Positions 45,297-53,908 of a DNA stretch of 64,000 nt are shown piece by piece (the first letter of the stretch is position 1; each line of letters starts with the position of its first letter). The notes beneath the pieces were generated by a model that was not told the origin of the DNA, did no database searches, and was given only the letters and a program-made list of their open reading frames with translations. Source of the stretch: Bacillus sp. FJAT-50079 (lineage in GTDB: Bacteria > Bacillota > Bacilli > Bacillales > Bacillaceae_C); contig NZ_JAGYPD010000003.1 of NCBI RefSeq assembly GCF_018343515.1, positions 1 through 64,000 of the forward strand. Reading direction: 5' to 3'. A program made the translations under genes and the position numbers.

Positions 45297-45425
45297 TTGA
45301 CATCTGATCAACGTAAATAGATGATCAGATTAATGATAAATATGTTTATTGCGATAGGTAGTTTTGGAATCATCATGGTAAATAGTAGATCGTATGGATG
45401 CGAACTTGAACATGAAAGGGCATGA
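45297..45425 (+). pseudogene. Remnant of an MFS transporter gene (N-terminus only)
   Basis: AGGGAGGG is followed by TTG, then TSDQRK, an in-frame TAG, and MIRLMINMFIAIGSFGIIM before the frame ends. LLINMFIAIGSFGIIMP-like text is how many Bacillus MFS pumps begin. The frame has a stop after codon 7 and lacks the rest of the gene. Seen directly; the family call is from memory. Confidence 0.4.
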
Positions 45426-45443
45426 TTATTCTATTTTAATAGT

Positions 45444-45471
45444 TTGTAAGCACAACAAATTAAGGTATAAT
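45444..45471 (+). promoter_or_regulatory. Promoter of the Bcr/CflA pump gene
   Basis: TTGTAA (45444-45449), 16 bp, TATAAT (45466-45471). Confidence 0.55.
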
Positions 45472-45517
45472 ATGAATATTCAAACATAATGCTATTGGCT
45501 GTAAAGGGAGGAGTAAA

Positions 45518-46759
45518 TTGAAGGGAATTTCAAAGGGGAATAATCGATTCGATTTTCGTAGATTATGGTTGGCCGTTGTATTAGGTTCTTTTGTGGCGAT
45601 TGGACCATTATCTATGGATATGTATTTGCCAGCATTACCGGTTTTAACAGCAGATATTGGCGGGACTACATCGTTAGTACAACTGAGTATTACTGCTTGT
45701 TTATTAGGAATGGCGATGGGGCAATTACTAATTGGGGCAATCAGTGATCAAAAGGGAAGGAAACGTCCTTTAATTATATCATTGGCGGTTTACAGTATTT
45801 CTTCATTATTATGTGCGTTTGCGCCTTCGATCGAGATCTTATTGTTATTAAGATTTGTCCAAGGTGTTTCAGGGGCGGGTGGGATCGTCATAGCACGGGC
45901 GATTGTCCGTGATCTTTTTTCAGGGGTAGAGTTGACGAGATTTTTTGCCTTATTAATGCTCGTCAATGGGGCGGCTCCAATATTATCGCCAGTTATTGGT
46001 GGTGTGATCTTAAACTTTACTTCATGGCGCGGCGTCTTTATCATCCTTTGTATACTAGGTGCTTTAATGGTAGCGGCGGCATGCTTTGGTGTGAAAGAAT
46101 CATTGTCACCTAGTAATCGCAGCTCAGGTGGAATAAAAAATACTTTCATCGTTTTTCGTCATTTGTTAGGAGATCGTATGTTTATGGGGTATGCGTTGGC
46201 GCAAGGATTTGTATCAGCAGCCATGTTCGGATATATAGCTGGCTCACCTTTCGTCATTCAAAATATATACGGGGCTTCTCCACAAATGTTTAGCTTTATT
46301 TTTGCGTTGAATGGAGTGGGAATTATTATAGCTTCCCAAGTCACAGGCAGGCTTGCGGGGAAAGTGAAAGAAGAGAAGATGCTGATTATCGGTCTTTGTA
46401 TGGCGTTGCTCGGTGGAATTTCTCTAATCGCTATGATTGTCTTTCAAGCGGGCCTTATTAGTGTATTAATTCCATTGTTTTTTGTCGTTTCAAGTGTAGG
46501 AATTGTTGGGACGACAACCTTTGCATTGGCGATGCAAAACCAAAGAAAGTCAGCAGGGAGTGCAGCGGCTCTGCTAGGACTGATTCCGTTTTTACTAGGT
46601 TCAATCACTGCCCCATTGACAGGAATAGGGGGAGAGCAGTCAGCAATTCCAATGGGAATTGTCATTGTAGGCTGTCAAATGTTTGCAATGTTGGCATACT
46701 TTTTAATGACACAGCGACGCTCTGTAAAAAAGGGATTAGTGAAAAGCGCAAATTTTTAA
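45518..46759 (+). CDS. Bcr/CflA-type MFS drug efflux transporter
   Basis: 413 residues with 12 helices. The family start GPLSMDMYLPALPVL, the loop GAISDQKGRKRPL, and ARAIVRDLF identify the Bcr/CflA (bicyclomycin) subfamily. TTG start with GGGAGGAG upstream. Promoter at 45444. Followed by a strong terminator. A third MFS pump in the window, and the second in this stretch; an MFS remnant lies just upstream. Confidence 0.9.
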   Translation: MKGISKGNNRFDFRRLWLAVVLGSFVAIGPLSMDMYLPALPVLTADIGGTTSLVQLSITACLLGMAMGQLLIGAISDQKGRKRPLIISLAVYSISSLLCAFAPSIEILLLLRFVQGVSGAGGIVIARAIVRDLFSGVELTRFFALLMLVNGAAPILSPVIGGVILNFTSWRGVFIILCILGALMVAAACFGVKESLSPSNRSSGGIKNTFIVFRHLLGDRMFMGYALAQGFVSAAMFGYIAGSPFVIQNIYGASPQMFSFIFALNGVGIIIASQVTGRLAGKVKEEKMLIIGLCMALLGGISLIAMIVFQAGLISVLIPLFFVVSSVGIVGTTTFALAMQNQRKSAGSAAALLGLIPFLLGSITAPLTGIGGEQSAIPMGIVIVGCQMFAMLAYFLMTQRRSVKKGLVKSANF

Positions 46760-46763
46760 GACA

Positions 46764-46814
46764 AAAAGGCATCAATTCATTCGATGTTCATCGGGTTTTT
46801 TGATGCCTATTTTT
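46764..46814 (+). terminator. Intrinsic terminator with internal stem
   Basis: AGGCATCAA and TTGATGCCT (outer), CGATG-TT-CATCG (inner), followed by ATTTTTG. Confidence 0.75.
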
Positions 46815-46839
46815 GTGTTGTTCATTTTTTGTGAAAACA

Positions 46840-46868
46840 TTGACAATTCTGAATAAAAATAGTATTAT
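46840..46868 (+). promoter_or_regulatory. Strong promoter of the ROK-regulator gene
   Basis: TTGACA (46840-46845), 17 bp, TATTAT (46863-46868), 80 bp before the coding start. Confidence 0.7.
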
Positions 46869-46877
46869 TTTTCCAAA

Positions 46878-46899
46878 TAGTAAGTAAAGTAAACTAACC
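46878..46899. promoter_or_regulatory. Candidate ROK operator
   Basis: TAGTAAGTAAAGTAAACTAACC lies just downstream of the promoter (split view: TAGTAAGTAAAG, TAAACTAACC). The half AAACTAACC resembles the XylR-type half-site and the GGTTAGTT palindrome at 55686-55716. Weak but well placed for autorepression. Confidence 0.35.
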
Positions 46900-46947
46900 A
46901 AAAAAGTTGCTCTATTCTCTTAATTTTTTAAAAGGAGGAGAACAGTC

Positions 46948-48141
46948 ATTATCGGGAACATCCAAGCGAATCCCCAATACTTAAAATGGATTAATAAAAA
47001 AAATATATTACATTATATTAAAACAAACGAAGGAAAATCCCGGGCGGATATTGCAAAGGCATTATCGATCAGTAAACCGACGATTTCTAAACTTGTTGAT
47101 GAGTTATTGGAAGAAGGCTGGATTAAAGAAAGGGAAAGTACGCGAGCAAGTTCATTAGGTGGAAGAAAACCATTCCATATCTATTTTAATCATAATGCGA
47201 AATTTATTGTTGGGGTTGATATTGGAGGAACAACAGTTGAAATCGCTGTCATGAATTTAGATGGGAAAGTGAAAGGTAAAACCTCATTTGATACACAGAG
47301 CCATTTATCACCTACATTTGTTCAAGCTCTTTCCAACTATATGATGACTCTCATTACAACGAGTGGTTTAGAGGTGGAGCAAATCATTGGCGCAGGTGTT
47401 GGCGTACCGGGAATTACCGCTGTCGATGATGGGATTGTGTTTGATGCACCAAGTCTTGGCTGGAAGCAATATCCATTGAAGGAAAAGTTGGAAAAGCTGC
47501 TTCCTTTTCCTGTATATATTGACAATGACGTGAATGTTGCGGTGCTTGGTGAAAAATGGAAGGGAGCCGGTAAAACGAAAGATAATGTATTATTAATCAC
47601 ACTTGGTACAGGTGTTGGCTGCGGAATGATCATTAATGGACGGCTTTACCGGGGCTCTTCTTTTGCAGCAGGAGAGATTGGTTATGTAATTACAGATAAA
47701 AATGCTGCCGAAAAAGCGTATAAGTCTGTATTTTCCGGTTATGGATTTTTAGATAGCCATGTCGGTGGTCCATCGATAACGGAAAGAATGTTAAATCGCC
47801 TTGGCGATCATGAGTTAGATGAGAAAAATTGGACAGCGGAAGCAATATTTCAATTAGCTAAAAATGGGGATAAGCTCGCGTTAGAAGTTGTCAATGATGC
47901 ACTTTCACATCTTGCGTTTGCATTAATTAATGTTATTGCTATTGTGAATCCTGAATGTGTCGTACTAGGCGGTGGGATATCAAAGTCGATCGATTATTTC
48001 TTGCCGAATATTCTTGCCACCATTGATAAGCATGTACCAATGAATACAGAGATTACGATTACTCAACTTGAGGATGTATCGTTATTAGGAGCGGCATTTT
48101 TACTGCTAAGCGAGCATGATTCTATTTTAAAAGTGGAATAA
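46948..48141 (+). CDS. ROK-family transcriptional repressor with apparent ATT start
   Basis: 397 residues. Residues 15-58 form a winged helix: KKNILHYIKTNEGKSRADIAK, SISKPTISKLVDELLEEGWI. The ROK sugar-kinase-like domain follows: VGVDIGGTTVEIAVM, GVGVPGIT, GTGVGCGMI and ECVVLGGGISKS. The frame has no ATG, GTG or TTG between the TAA at 46921 and 47107, which would remove the whole HTH. AAAGGAGGAG (46931-46940) sits 9 nt before ATT at 46948, so I infer initiation at ATT. The usual ROK zinc motif CxCGxxGC is absent. It probably controls the sugar-transport genes downstream. Confidence 0.8.
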   Translation: MIGNIQANPQYLKWINKKNILHYIKTNEGKSRADIAKALSISKPTISKLVDELLEEGWIKERESTRASSLGGRKPFHIYFNHNAKFIVGVDIGGTTVEIAVMNLDGKVKGKTSFDTQSHLSPTFVQALSNYMMTLITTSGLEVEQIIGAGVGVPGITAVDDGIVFDAPSLGWKQYPLKEKLEKLLPFPVYIDNDVNVAVLGEKWKGAGKTKDNVLLITLGTGVGCGMIINGRLYRGSSFAAGEIGYVITDKNAAEKAYKSVFSGYGFLDSHVGGPSITERMLNRLGDHELDEKNWTAEAIFQLAKNGDKLALEVVNDALSHLAFALINVIAIVNPECVVLGGGISKSIDYFLPNILATIDKHVPMNTEITITQLEDVSLLGAAFLLLSEHDSILKVE

Positions 48142-48149
48142 GCATGAAC

Positions 48150-48360
48150 GATTTATGTGAAATAAAGTATCAAACATCTTTAGCTAAGACTTGCAAGGGA
48201 AGAGCCCCGCAACGACATTTACAGCAACGAAGCTTCTGCGGCAACGATTTCGGAACCAACAGTCTGCCGGCCGTTACGGATGGAAATGCAACAACTATGT
48301 TTAACAGGACGTATCTGCACTAGATAACCCACATAAAATGGCAACTTGCGCATATGTTAG
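48150..48360. repeat. Degenerate interspersed repeat
   Basis: Between ROK and the binding-protein gene, sequence including TATGTGAAATAA, GCAACGAAGCTTCTGCGGC and GATTTCGGAACCAACA resembles the interior of the 18430 element (GGAACGAAGCC, ACGGCTTCGGACCAACA). No gene is seen in 48142-48566 apart from the leader of the next gene. Confidence 0.45.
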
Positions 48361-48566
48361 AAACGGCATTTTGAAATTCTACTGAGAATTTACAAGTGAT
48401 GGAAAACTATCATACGCAATGGAGTTATTCGTTAAGTAACAAAGGGGGTGATGTAAGTACAGCGATGTCCTGTTTTATCGTTTCTTAGGAAATACTCTCC
48501 TTGTGAAAAGAGAAATGATTGGAGAAATTAATTTTTTTAAGATGAATAAAAAAGGGAGGCATTATC

Positions 48567-49883
48567 GTGAGAAAAGTATTTTTAAAGATGATATCGGCTT
48601 TTGCTATCATTTCGCTGCTTTTATTAGCTGGATGTAGCGGCGGTGGCGGTGAAAAAGCAGGAACTGATTCAAAGAATGGAAAAGATGAAATAACGAAAAT
48701 CACATATTGGCAATATACATTCCCTGCTAAAGTAGAGGAAATAGCCGAGTTAATCAAAAAATTTGAAGCGGAAAATCCAGATATTAAAGTAGAAGCACAA
48801 GATTTTCCATATGATCAGTATAATGACAAGATTACTGCTGCCATGCATGCGAATAAAGCACCAGATATTATTAATATATATTATGGCTGGATTCCTAACT
48901 TTGTAAAATTAGGATATATCCAACCGATTCCTGAGGATTTCATGAGTACGCAAGAAATAGAAGATTACTATGTTCCAATGATTCAATCATCGAAAATTGA
49001 TGATAAATATTATACGTTGCCAATCGCTGTGCGTTCCCTTGCGCTATTTTGGAATAAAGAGCTTTTTGAAGAGGCTGGCTTAGATCCGGAGCAGCCGCCA
49101 AAAACATGGGATGAATTTATGGATTATGCGATTAAAACAACAAAACGTGATTCCGATGACCGTTATGAACAAGCCGGATTTGCTTGGAATATTTCTGCTC
49201 AAGGGCAACACGTTATTCCGCAAGTTTTGCTTCGTCAGTGGGGAGTCGACCCGTACAGTGAAGATCAACGAACTGTGCAGTGGAACTCGAAACCAGAAGG
49301 TGCGGAAGCATTTAAGTTTTGGATGGATATGACGACGGAGCATAAAATTGGTGCGGCAGACTTTATGGATACGCCTGTAACAAGTTTTAGTTCAGGAAGA
49401 ACGGCGATGAACATCGATGGCTCCTTTAATATTTCTGCCTATAAAGAAAATAATGATTTTGAATGGGGAGTGACGACATTACCAGTTCGCGAAATCGGAG
49501 GTCTTGAGTCAAACTTTGGATCTTATTGGACAAATGCGATTACGAAAGATGTCAGTGGAAAGCAATTAGAAGCAAGTCAAAGATTTTTAGAATTCCTTAT
49601 TTCTGAAGAAACGCAAAAAAGCTGGTTAGAAAATGTTGGTGAATTGCCAGCCGCCGCAGCACTTGCCGATGATAAGGAAATTACAGATGATCCCATTTAC
49701 GGACCATTTGTAAAAGGTCTAGAAAAAGCCCACGCTACTCCATTTGTTAACGAGGAAAAAGAAAGAGAAGCTGTTATTAATGCGGTCGACCGAATTATTT
49801 TAGAAAAAGAGGATGTTGAAAAATCATTAAATACACTCGTGGAGCAACTACAAGAAATTCGTGACGAATTTTATAATAAGTAA
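48567..49883 (+). CDS. Sugar-binding lipoprotein (ABC transporter, CUT1)
   Basis: 438 residues. Lipobox LLAGC (Cys about 23), Gly-rich linker, then an extracellular family-1 binding protein: ITYWQYTFPAKVEEIAELIKKFEAENPDI-like start (TYWQYTFPA), YNDKITAAMHANKAPDII, LPIAVRSLALFWNKELFEEAG and GRTAMNIDGSFNIS. GTG start with GGGAGG upstream. It captures an oligosaccharide or sugar for the two permeases that follow. A hairpin after the stop probably keeps this gene's transcript higher than theirs. Confidence 0.92.
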   Translation: MRKVFLKMISAFAIISLLLLAGCSGGGGEKAGTDSKNGKDEITKITYWQYTFPAKVEEIAELIKKFEAENPDIKVEAQDFPYDQYNDKITAAMHANKAPDIINIYYGWIPNFVKLGYIQPIPEDFMSTQEIEDYYVPMIQSSKIDDKYYTLPIAVRSLALFWNKELFEEAGLDPEQPPKTWDEFMDYAIKTTKRDSDDRYEQAGFAWNISAQGQHVIPQVLLRQWGVDPYSEDQRTVQWNSKPEGAEAFKFWMDMTTEHKIGAADFMDTPVTSFSSGRTAMNIDGSFNISAYKENNDFEWGVTTLPVREIGGLESNFGSYWTNAITKDVSGKQLEASQRFLEFLISEETQKSWLENVGELPAAAALADDKEITDDPIYGPFVKGLEKAHATPFVNEEKEREAVINAVDRIILEKEDVEKSLNTLVEQLQEIRDEFYNK

Positions 49884-49896
49884 ATGAATGGAAAAA

Positions 49897-49932
49897 CTGA
49901 ACGCTTAATTTATTTTAAAATTGAGCGTTCAG
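49897..49932 (+). terminator. Hairpin between binding protein and permeases
   Basis: CTGAACGCTTAATTT and AAATTGAGCGTTCAG (14 of 15 pairs) around ATTTTA, with no T-run. It overlaps the leader of the permease gene. Probably an mRNA-stabiliser or attenuator that raises the binding-protein to permease ratio. Confidence 0.6.
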
Positions 49933-49953
49933 ATTATTGGAAGGGGGATGCGA

Positions 49954-50913
49954 ATGGAACAGAAAAATCCAGGTATAGTAAACCGGATACCGACGGGACC
50001 TAATAAGCCCCGTTTTGCTAATCGAATATCAGTAAAATTAAAAACGAGGCAAGCATTAGTTGCGTATGCATTCTTGGCCATCCCTTTACTATTCTTTATA
50101 GGTATAAGAATTTTTCCGACGTTATACGCTTTTTCTATGTCATTTTCCATCCAAGGAACTCCCGGATTTACTTTTGAAAACTATACGAAGTTGTGGCATG
50201 ATACTGTATTTTGGCGATCCGTCCTAAATACATTTTTATATTTTATTATCACGGTTCCATTAACACTTGCGATCGGCTTGACGGTAGCTCTAGCTATCGA
50301 AAGTGTACAGCGCTTTCGCTGGTTTTATCGAATCATGTTCTTTTTACCTTATATGACTTCGATTGTAGCGGTGAGCTGGGTTTGGAGACTGATATATGAC
50401 CCGCATTCTGGTGTATTAAATCAGTTGTTGAAGTGGCTACATATTCCCCAACAAGATTGGCTTACCAACCCAAAGCTTGCACTTACATCGATTAGCGCCA
50501 TGTTAATTTGGCAATTAGCAGGGTTTTTCATGCTCATTTTTATGGCTGGACTACAAGGGATTCCAAGAACTTTTTATGAGGCGGCAACGATTGATGGAGC
50601 AAATCGCTGGAAAATGTTCTGGAGAATTACGTTTCCTTTATTAAATCCTACCATCGTTTTTTTGACTGTTATTGGTGCAATCCAAACACTTCAAGTTTTT
50701 ACCCAAATTGTAAACTTGACCGGAGGAAGTTCGGGATCTACATTGGGTGGGCCATTAAATAGCACATCAAGTATTGCGATTTATATGTATAAGCAAGGGT
50801 TCAGAGAATACAACTTGGAGTACGCATCAGCGATTACGGTTGTGCTATTTATTATGATCTTAGTTGTGACGTTGGTGCAATTAAAAGTATTAAATAAGGA
50901 ATATGAATTATAG
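49954..50913 (+). CDS. Sugar ABC transporter permease 1 (CUT1, MalF/UgpA-like)
   Basis: 319 residues, six helices, EAA loop EAATIDGANRWKMFWRITFP. Cytosolic lead-in rich in Pro, Lys and Arg. ATG at 49954 preferred (AAGGGGG upstream) over in-frame ATG 49948 and earlier codons. With permease 2 and the lipoprotein it forms an importer lacking a local ATPase, as expected when MsmX is shared. Confidence 0.9.
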   Translation: MEQKNPGIVNRIPTGPNKPRFANRISVKLKTRQALVAYAFLAIPLLFFIGIRIFPTLYAFSMSFSIQGTPGFTFENYTKLWHDTVFWRSVLNTFLYFIITVPLTLAIGLTVALAIESVQRFRWFYRIMFFLPYMTSIVAVSWVWRLIYDPHSGVLNQLLKWLHIPQQDWLTNPKLALTSISAMLIWQLAGFFMLIFMAGLQGIPRTFYEAATIDGANRWKMFWRITFPLLNPTIVFLTVIGAIQTLQVFTQIVNLTGGSSGSTLGGPLNSTSSIAIYMYKQGFREYNLEYASAITVVLFIMILVVTLVQLKVLNKEYEL

Positions 50914-50925
50914 AGGGGGGATCGT

Positions 50926-51750
50926 ATGACTAAACGACTTTCTGCATCCAGAATACTTATCCACATCTTATTATTGGTTGGTGTTGTATTTGTTTCTTTT
51001 CCATTTATATGGATGATCGTTTCCTCTTTTAAAAGTTTGCCAGATTTCTATAAATTAAATTTTTTGCCTAAAAAAATCGACTTTTCCGGCTACAAGTATA
51101 TTTTTGAAAAAACGGAATACCTCCGTTGGTATGGGAATAGTTTTGTGATCGCAGTGACCGTAACGATTACGAACCTGCTATTTTGTTCATTAATCGGCTA
51201 TACATTTGCTAAGTATAAATTTCCTGGAGCAAAGATCGCCTTCATTCTAATCCTTAGTACGATGATGATTCCAACAGAAATGTTAGTTATTCCATGGTTT
51301 GTATTAAGCAGTAAACTTGAATGGGTTGATACGTATTGGGGAATTATGTTCCCCGGAATAATCGAGGCATTTGGTGTTTTCTTGATGCGACAATTTATGA
51401 CAACGATTCCGAACGATACGTTAGATGCAGCGCGGATTGATGGGATGGGAGAGTTTAAAATATGGTGGCGTGTTGCGATGCCACAAGTGAAACCTGCCCT
51501 TTCTGCATTAGGGATCCTCACTTTTTTAGGGAACTGGAATGCGTATTTATGGCCGGTGATTGTTACAACGACGAGTGATATGCGTACACTTCCTGTCGGT
51601 ATTTCTTTATACGGCACATCAGATGCAGGAGGCATTCAATGGAATACGATTATGGGGATGAGTACATTAGCTGTCGTCCCGATGATTATCATCTTTTTAA
51701 TCTTCCAGGCACGGATCATTGAAGGTATTCAGTTGACGGGAGGTAAATAA
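50926..51750 (+). CDS. Sugar ABC transporter permease 2 (CUT1, MalG/UgpE-like)
   Basis: 274 residues, six helices. EAA loop DAARIDGMGEFKIWWRVAMP and the start LIHILLLVGVVFVSFPFIWMIVSSFK (FPFIWMIVSSFK is typical). GGGGGG upstream of the ATG. It follows permease 1 by 12 bp and precedes the amidohydrolase by 4 bp, so all are one transcript. Confidence 0.9.
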   Translation: MTKRLSASRILIHILLLVGVVFVSFPFIWMIVSSFKSLPDFYKLNFLPKKIDFSGYKYIFEKTEYLRWYGNSFVIAVTVTITNLLFCSLIGYTFAKYKFPGAKIAFILILSTMMIPTEMLVIPWFVLSSKLEWVDTYWGIMFPGIIEAFGVFLMRQFMTTIPNDTLDAARIDGMGEFKIWWRVAMPQVKPALSALGILTFLGNWNAYLWPVIVTTTSDMRTLPVGISLYGTSDAGGIQWNTIMGMSTLAVVPMIIIFLIFQARIIEGIQLTGGK

Positions 51751-51754
51751 TGAA

Positions 51755-52684
51755 ATGATCCAAAACGTCATTGATTTTCATGCCCATTTTCCTGTGGAGA
51801 AGGAGCCTTTTATTGAACAGCGCAAAATGCATCCGAAAGTAATGGAATACCAAAATGAACTGCGAAAAGATTGGAGGAGGCAATTTAAATTTGAAAGTGT
51901 TGAAGGCGAACATCCGGGTAACGAAAAACAAGCTGAAAGATGGCGAGATGAGCTTGAGAAAAATGATGTACAAAAAATTGTTTTTGTTACAGGTGGAGGA
52001 AATGAGGTGCTCGCTAACCTTGTGAAAAATAATCAAGATCAGTTTATTGGTTTTGCCCATCACGATTTATCAGAAGATGGCGCACTCGAAAAACTCAAAT
52101 ACGCGATTGAAGAACTTGGTCTTTCCGGTTATAAATGGTTCGGTCCACTCATGCGTAAACCGTTTGATGCGCCAGAATTAAAACCGTTTTGGACGTATAT
52201 GAATGATCATAAATTGCCTTGTCTCATTCATTTTGGTATTTTAGGCGGTCCAGGTGGAATTGTGTCACATCCATATATTAATCCGCTTACTATTCACAAT
52301 GTTGTCCAAACATATGTGGACATCCCGTTCGTATTTCCACATTTTGGCGCAGGCTATTGGCAAGAACTACTTCATCTAGCTTGGGCAAGTCCAAACGTTC
52401 ATGTTGATTCCAGTGGATCGAATGATTGGGTAAGGTGGATGCCCTATCAACTGACGTTAGAAGACTTATTTAAAAAGGCTTATGAAACAATCGGGCCAGC
52501 ACGAATGATCTTTGGGACTGATTCTAATCATTTCCCGAGAGGCTTTGCGAAACGTTATCTTGATTTACAAGAAGCTGTCTGTCATAACATCGGCATGTGC
52601 AAAGACGATATGCAATTATTTTTCGGTGGAAACGCGGCCCGATTATTAAATTTAGAAAATCCTAAACGAATTATAATTAGATGA
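51755..52684 (+). CDS. Amidohydrolase-2-family metal-dependent hydrolase
   Basis: 309 residues. N-terminal DFHAHFP (H9/H11), the HFGILGGPGG strand, FVFPHFGAGYW, and MIFGTDSNHFP near the end (catalytic Asp) give a complete TIM-barrel metal site (COG2159-like). Family members hydrolyse or decarboxylate acids and lactones. It ends a ROK/CUT1 sugar-transport operon, so the substrate is likely a sugar lactone or acid derived from the import. GGGAGGT precedes the ATG. Confidence 0.85.
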   Translation: MIQNVIDFHAHFPVEKEPFIEQRKMHPKVMEYQNELRKDWRRQFKFESVEGEHPGNEKQAERWRDELEKNDVQKIVFVTGGGNEVLANLVKNNQDQFIGFAHHDLSEDGALEKLKYAIEELGLSGYKWFGPLMRKPFDAPELKPFWTYMNDHKLPCLIHFGILGGPGGIVSHPYINPLTIHNVVQTYVDIPFVFPHFGAGYWQELLHLAWASPNVHVDSSGSNDWVRWMPYQLTLEDLFKKAYETIGPARMIFGTDSNHFPRGFAKRYLDLQEAVCHNIGMCKDDMQLFFGGNAARLLNLENPKRIIIR

Positions 52685-52692
52685 ACTTTATG

Positions 52693-52719
52693 AAGGGTCC
52701 TGGAAAAGGGGCCTTTTTT
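52693..52719 (+). terminator. Weak intrinsic terminator
   Basis: AAGGGTCC and GGGGCCTT (one mismatch, one wobble) with TTTTTT. It ends the amidohydrolase operon. Confidence 0.55.
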
Positions 52720-52746
52720 CATGCCTAGATTTAGTAAGGAACGAGA

Positions 52747-52849
52747 ATTGCGTGGTTTTTTAATTAATTGCGTGACTTTCGGGTGGAATTGCGTATCTTT
52801 TCGATTAATTGCGCAAGTTCGTGGGCGAATTGCGTATCTTCTTACTTTT
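52747..52849. repeat. Array of five ATTGCG repeats (3' side of the NERD gene)
   Basis: ATTGCG begins at 52747, 52767, 52788, 52808 and 52829: steps of 20, 21, 20 and 21 bp. Two alternating unit types occur, one with TATCTT after ATTGCG and one with a G-rich tail such as TGGGCGA. All units face the same way. The array ends at the 3' end of the NERD gene. Confidence 0.8.
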
Positions 52850-53816
52850 TCATTGATGAAAGGTCATACACCCTTCCCTTCGTACTCCCTATATGACGGA
52901 GATTCATCGAATTTAATATATTTGTTGCAATATTACGTGAAGGTATTTGTAAAAAATGACGTAGCTCCTTGTTCGTGATCGTAGGTTTTATAAGTAGAGA
53001 GTAGTCTAAGAGAGAGTCTCTGTAAGCAGTACTCGAGGAAAACGTACAAGAAGGACAGACCCATTTCCCGTAGTATCTAGTCATTGGAAGAAAAGAACAG
53101 GAAGGACAGTGGACCCCAGTTAAAATTTCCTCCGGGCGAATGTTTAAGTGATGTAAAATATCAAAGGTTTCTGGTGTATGTTGCTTTAGCAGCCTATTTG
53201 TGAGTCGTTTCATTTCATTCTTTGTAAAATGCTCCACATGATGCCTTTTTCGAAACTCTTCTATTTTGGAAATTATGTGTGTACTGTGGGTAATATGTTG
53301 ATAATTTTGCGGATTACCAGTCGTTTCAATGATTGTCGAAGGGTTACTAACAATGATCAGTGGATAAATTGGGGATTGTGGAAATTTATTTTTTTCCAGC
53401 CATATTTTAAATTGGGAGCGCTGACGCATGATTTGTGAAGTTGGATCTTCATAGGCTTTTATTTTTCCATTGGAGTGCGTTTGAATGAATTGATTGAAAT
53501 GATGGTCAAATTGAATCGTGCCTCCATGATTTTTCACATCAATGAGTGTAAAGAAGTAAGAGCAGTGAATGAGCGCATCAATTTGAAAGAAAGTGCCAAC
53601 GTGGTTCGGAAGGCGTAGATCGTGGAAAATATTATACTCTTTTTCTGGTAAAAAAGATAAATAATATTGAAGGGACTGTTCTCCTCGATATCCTGAGCGG
53701 CGACTATACAATTCATGGTCAACTTGCTCCCTTTTAGGATGGATTTTCGGAAAGCGCCTTGATAATGCTTCAAAACTGTTTAATCTAACTGGACTCGTTA
53801 ATGGTTTTCTAATCAA
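52842..53816 (-). CDS. NERD-domain nuclease-like protein with zinc ribbon
   Basis: 324 residues. NERD (nuclease-related) domain at about 40-150: GYRGEQSL (E46), FFQIDALIH (D80), and LIDVKNHGG (D93, K95) match the PD-(D/E)XK catalytic set. A zinc ribbon follows (C237, C240, C254, C257: HCPSCSF and WVCPSCTF). A C-terminal stretch (about 275-320) looks like a winged helix. TTG start at 53816 with GGAGATG upstream. It lies between two same-direction arrays of ATTGCG repeats and is opposite in strand to the upstream operon. Function unknown; DNA cleavage or repeat binding is inference. Confidence 0.82.
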   Translation of the reverse strand: MIRKPLTSPVRLNSFEALSRRFPKIHPKREQVDHELYSRRSGYRGEQSLQYYLSFLPEKEYNIFHDLRLPNHVGTFFQIDALIHCSYFFTLIDVKNHGGTIQFDHHFNQFIQTHSNGKIKAYEDPTSQIMRQRSQFKIWLEKNKFPQSPIYPLIIVSNPSTIIETTGNPQNYQHITHSTHIISKIEEFRKRHHVEHFTKNEMKRLTNRLLKQHTPETFDILHHLNIRPEEILTGVHCPSCSFLPMTRYYGKWVCPSCTFSSSTAYRDSLLDYSLLIKPTITNKELRHFLQIPSRNIATNILNSMNLRHIGSTKGRVYDLSSMKK

Positions 53817-53908
53817 TTTGTCATCTCCATTTCATAATGAACATTATTTCATGTTATTTATTCGAGAAAAGTGAGAAGAATCCTTCTACATCTTGTCTAA
53901 AGTGAATA

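Larger units (their letters stand above)
45054..45517. other. 464-bp gap without an intact gene
   Basis: Apart from the MFS remnant at 45297-45425 and the promoter at 45444-45471, I see no credible gene. A 50-codon frame (45158-45307) resembles nothing I recognise and is probably chance. Confidence 0.5.

Noticed and set aside
45158-45307. 50-codon frame in the gap before the Bcr pump
   Set aside because: No recognisable family, poor ribosome-site spacing and overlap with the MFS remnant.
47107-48141. ROK gene starting at TTG 47107
   Set aside because: That start removes the helix-turn-helix which is clearly encoded upstream in the same frame; there is no ribosome site there.
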